A stretch of 20,530 bases of DNA from Plakobranchus ocellatus. Its lineage: Eukaryota; Mollusca; Gastropoda; Plakobranchidae. Positions within the stretch are counted from its first letter, which is position 1. Each line of letters opens with the position of its first letter. Positions 18,820 through 20,530 of this stretch are shown here, in pieces. The stretch is from NCBI GenBank assembly GCA_019648995.1, contig BLXT01008183.1, positions 6,811-27,340 on the forward strand. The letters are read 5' to 3'. Under the pieces are notes generated by a model. That model ran no database searches and was not told the origin of the DNA. It saw only the letters and a list, made by a program, of their open reading frames with translations. A program made the position numbers and the translations under genes.

Positions 18820-20073
18820 TTGCCGTATTTAGTAAATACTACACAGTAAAAAAAAGCCATTGTTTCACATGTTTGTGATACGCAAAGCAGTTGCAATTAT
18901 TTGTCTGTCGCTTCCAAAGAACAAATGAAATACTAAACTTTTTTTTTATTCCATGTCAGGCGTAAGGTTACTGTACACCTGTATAGCAAAATTAAGCATT
19001 TTATGGTTTTTATTCGCATGTCAAATGACCATATAACATGATCTATGTAATTTTATAGCAAGAAATGTATCCATGTTTATTTCTTTTATTTTCTCTCTTT
19101 TGTGATATTTCATGCATACTGGTGGACAATCCAAAACAAATGAAGGATAGCTACTGTAACTATTTCAAATGAATATAAATGTCTCCTAACAATTTTTTTT
19201 ATTCCTCGCAGACCCAATTTCTGCTAATGAATCTTTGTCCTTTTCGTATCACTTACAATGTATACTGTATGGCCAAGTTACACTTCCTAATATGAGCCCT
19301 GAATATAAAATGTTTGGGTTTGTTTGTTTGTTTCTTTAGTTGTTTTTTTTTCTCCAGTAAATCATTAGTGTTTGTTACTTAAACTTTGGAGTGAAGTATA
19401 ATTTTGTTGTTGTTGTTTGTCTTATTTGCAATCATCACTCTGAGATTAAGTTAATTTTCTTCATATGGATTGTGCGTATCAAATGCCTGCTAATGATAAT
19501 TATTGTTTGATATTTAAACTTAAGATTGAGATATAATTTTCTTTTCTTTTTGTCTAACTTACTGTCATTATTCTAAGTTACACTTCTTAAAATAAAATTA
19601 ATTCTGATTATCAAATGTTTGCTGATGATTTTTATTGCTTGATACTTACATTTTGGAATATGTATTTTCTTTTCCTTTTTTATATTGCTTACAATGATTA
19701 TTTTATTTAACAATGTTTGTAATTTTTAGAATATTACACTAAACTTTTTCGATTAGGTCTTAACTTTTAAAAATCTATATTTGTTCATCTCAGAATCAAA
19801 AAACTGAAGCAAAATCCTAAATATACATTAATGAATGGTTTTAACAGCAAGCAAGCTGAGAATTAAGATCTATTTTTTTTTTCTAATAAGAATTAAAGAT
19901 AGGAAGCTAATTTTTCTGGTTCCATGTTTTAAGCTTGAATGAATAAACGCAGCGAAAAAAATCGCTAACTATTCATTAACAGTTATTGTTACTTTCAGGT
20001 TTCAAATAAAATGCACACAAGCTTGAATTTGTCCTTTGTTTCGTAACTTCAATATTAACATTACTTTGTTTCT
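18820..20073. other. Non-coding 3' region of the transposon with a degenerate repeat of about 133 bp
   Basis: AT-rich, T-rich sequence after the stop codon. Related segments recur: TATCAAATGCCTGCTAATGAT (about 19479) and TATCAAATGTTTGCTGATGAT (about 19610), with a weaker one near 19356, each followed by similar TTTAAACTTAAGATT-like text. AAGTTACACTTC occurs at about 19274 and 19576. Candidate polyadenylation signals AATAAA lie at 19591, 19942 and 20005. No second gene is visible on either strand. Confidence 0.6.
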
Positions 20074-20261
20074 GTGCACCATTCCTGTATCCAACATTGT
20101 TAAAAAAAGCTCTATATTTCGTAAAACACGCTTGGTCGCTGCAACAATCCTGTATCCAACACATACAGGCATGTTGTACTGGACTTTGTGATGCAACATT
20201 CCTGTATTATCACATACATATATGTTGCACTGATATGTCTGAAACAACATTCCTGTAAACC
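20074..20261. repeat. Right subterminal motif array
   Basis: Forward copies of the GCAACATTCCTGTA motif lie near 20074-20090, 20138-20157, 20190-20210 and 20241-20261. Reverse copies lie near 20159-20179 (ACATACAGGCATGTTG) and 20212-20230 (ACATACATATATGTTGC). The pair at 20190-20230 is nearly palindromic. The same motif and the same alternating arrangement occur under the left end, so the array is a shared structural part of the element. Minus-strand open frames across it are repeat-driven shadows. Confidence 0.82.
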
Positions 20262-20413
20262 ACATTCCGACCTAACCATGAGGAAGAGAGATTCTTTAAT
20301 AGTTGGAAACCTTGCTTCAAAGGCTCAAAAGGTTATATTTTGAGTTTCGTGACGATGGGTCAACTTTTAATGGAATGCCGCAATTTTTTGCTTCTCCTGA
20401 AAAATTTTGAAGA

Positions 20414-20446
20414 TGTGGGTTACAGGAGTGTTGCATAATACCGACG
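20414..20446. repeat. Right terminal inverted repeat
   Basis: Reverse complement begins CGTCGGTA, then TTATGCAACACTCC, T, GTAACCCACA. Here the embedded motif reads GCAACACTCCTGTA, closer to the subterminal consensus than in the left end. Confidence 0.95.
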
Positions 20447-20450
20447 GTTT
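20447..20450. other. Target-site duplication GTTT, right copy
   Basis: Directly follows the right inverted repeat; then GAGCTTAGCT continues the interrupted host repeat as at 13311-13320. Confidence 0.9.
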
Positions 20451-20477
20451 GAGCTTAGCTTCATTATAATACGATTC

Positions 20478-20530
20478 TTCTTTTCCTCCTTTTTCTTCTT
20501 CTTTTTCTTCTTCTTCTCCTCCTCCTCCTT
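20478..20530. repeat. Pyrimidine-rich (TTC)n/(CTC)n tract at the window edge
   Basis: Imperfect TTC, then TCC repeats run off the right edge immediately after the interrupted host repeat. Confidence 0.9.

Larger units (their letters stand above)
15301..20446 (+). mobile_element. Complete autonomous-looking DNA transposon, 5,146 bp
   Basis: Terminal inverted repeats of 33 bp (30 identical) lie at 15301-15333 and 20414-20446. A 4-bp target duplication GTTT lies at 15297-15300 and 20447-20450. Subterminal arrays of a repeated motif occur at both ends, and one intact two-exon gene occupies the middle. The ends are confirmed by an empty related site at 13304-13314 (CACGTTTGAGC), where the flanks join without the element and with a single GTTT. 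The gene product has a probable DDE core, so the element looks autonomous. About 1.6 kb of AT-rich non-coding DNA follows the gene, and an unusually long leader with the left array precedes it. I cannot place it in a named superfamily. The 4-bp duplication alone fits several, and the protein does not show signatures of Tc1/mariner, hAT, piggyBac or PIF/Harbinger. Confidence 0.92.

Noticed and set aside
16605..18896. Several minus-strand open frames over the transposase gene
   Set aside because: All are antisense shadows of the intact 728-codon second-exon frame.

Overview
The window reads as AT-rich nuclear DNA of an invertebrate animal. It has GT...AG introns of about 0.2-3.6 kb, many microsatellites, degraded LINE retrotransposons and one structurally complete DNA transposon. 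A mollusc or other lophotrochozoan is my best guess from the repeat style, but nothing in the sequence fixes the clade. Two protein-coding genes can be supported.

Left part (about 1-12,200), minus strand: part of the gene for LRRC49, a leucine-rich-repeat subunit of the tubulin polyglutamylase complex. Going 5'->3' on the minus strand, coding exons lie at 9385-9280, 7487-7284, 3687-3621, 2344-2201 and 1039-978. All junctions agree in phase and the joined product follows the known family order. The gene runs off the left edge of the window. An extra upstream exon at 11900-11697 fits in phase but is unproven. The introns hold a 49-bp tandem array (1-245), a decayed endonuclease/reverse-transcriptase LINE on the plus strand (about 3950-6515), a 30-bp minisatellite with an open minus-strand frame (about 6811-6990), several microsatellites, and a LINE 3' end on the minus strand (10079-10300).

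Middle part (about 12,200-15,300): no gene seen. It holds a 56-bp tandem array that decays to the right (13952-14540), GTT and GA microsatellites, a 12-bp-arm inverted repeat, and two diverged copies of a hairpin-bearing dispersed repeat (about 13170-13337 and 15115-15300).

Right part (15301-20446): a 5,146-bp DNA transposon inserted into the second copy of that dispersed repeat. It has 33-bp terminal inverted repeats (30/33 identical), a 4-bp GTTT target-site duplication, and arrays of a 14-15-bp motif (core GCAACATTCCTGTA) in both orientations beneath both ends. It carries one intact two-exon gene on the plus strand for a 757-residue protein. That protein has nuclear-localisation-like basic clusters, cysteine clusters and a probable RNase H-like DDE core (D479, D556, E597). 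The related repeat copy at 13170-13337 is an unoccupied paralogous site, so both ends of the element are fixed to the base.

The transposon is the main find. I recognise the protein type as a multi-copy, mostly 'uncharacterised' animal family. Here its terminal repeats, target duplication, internal motif array and empty site all appear together.
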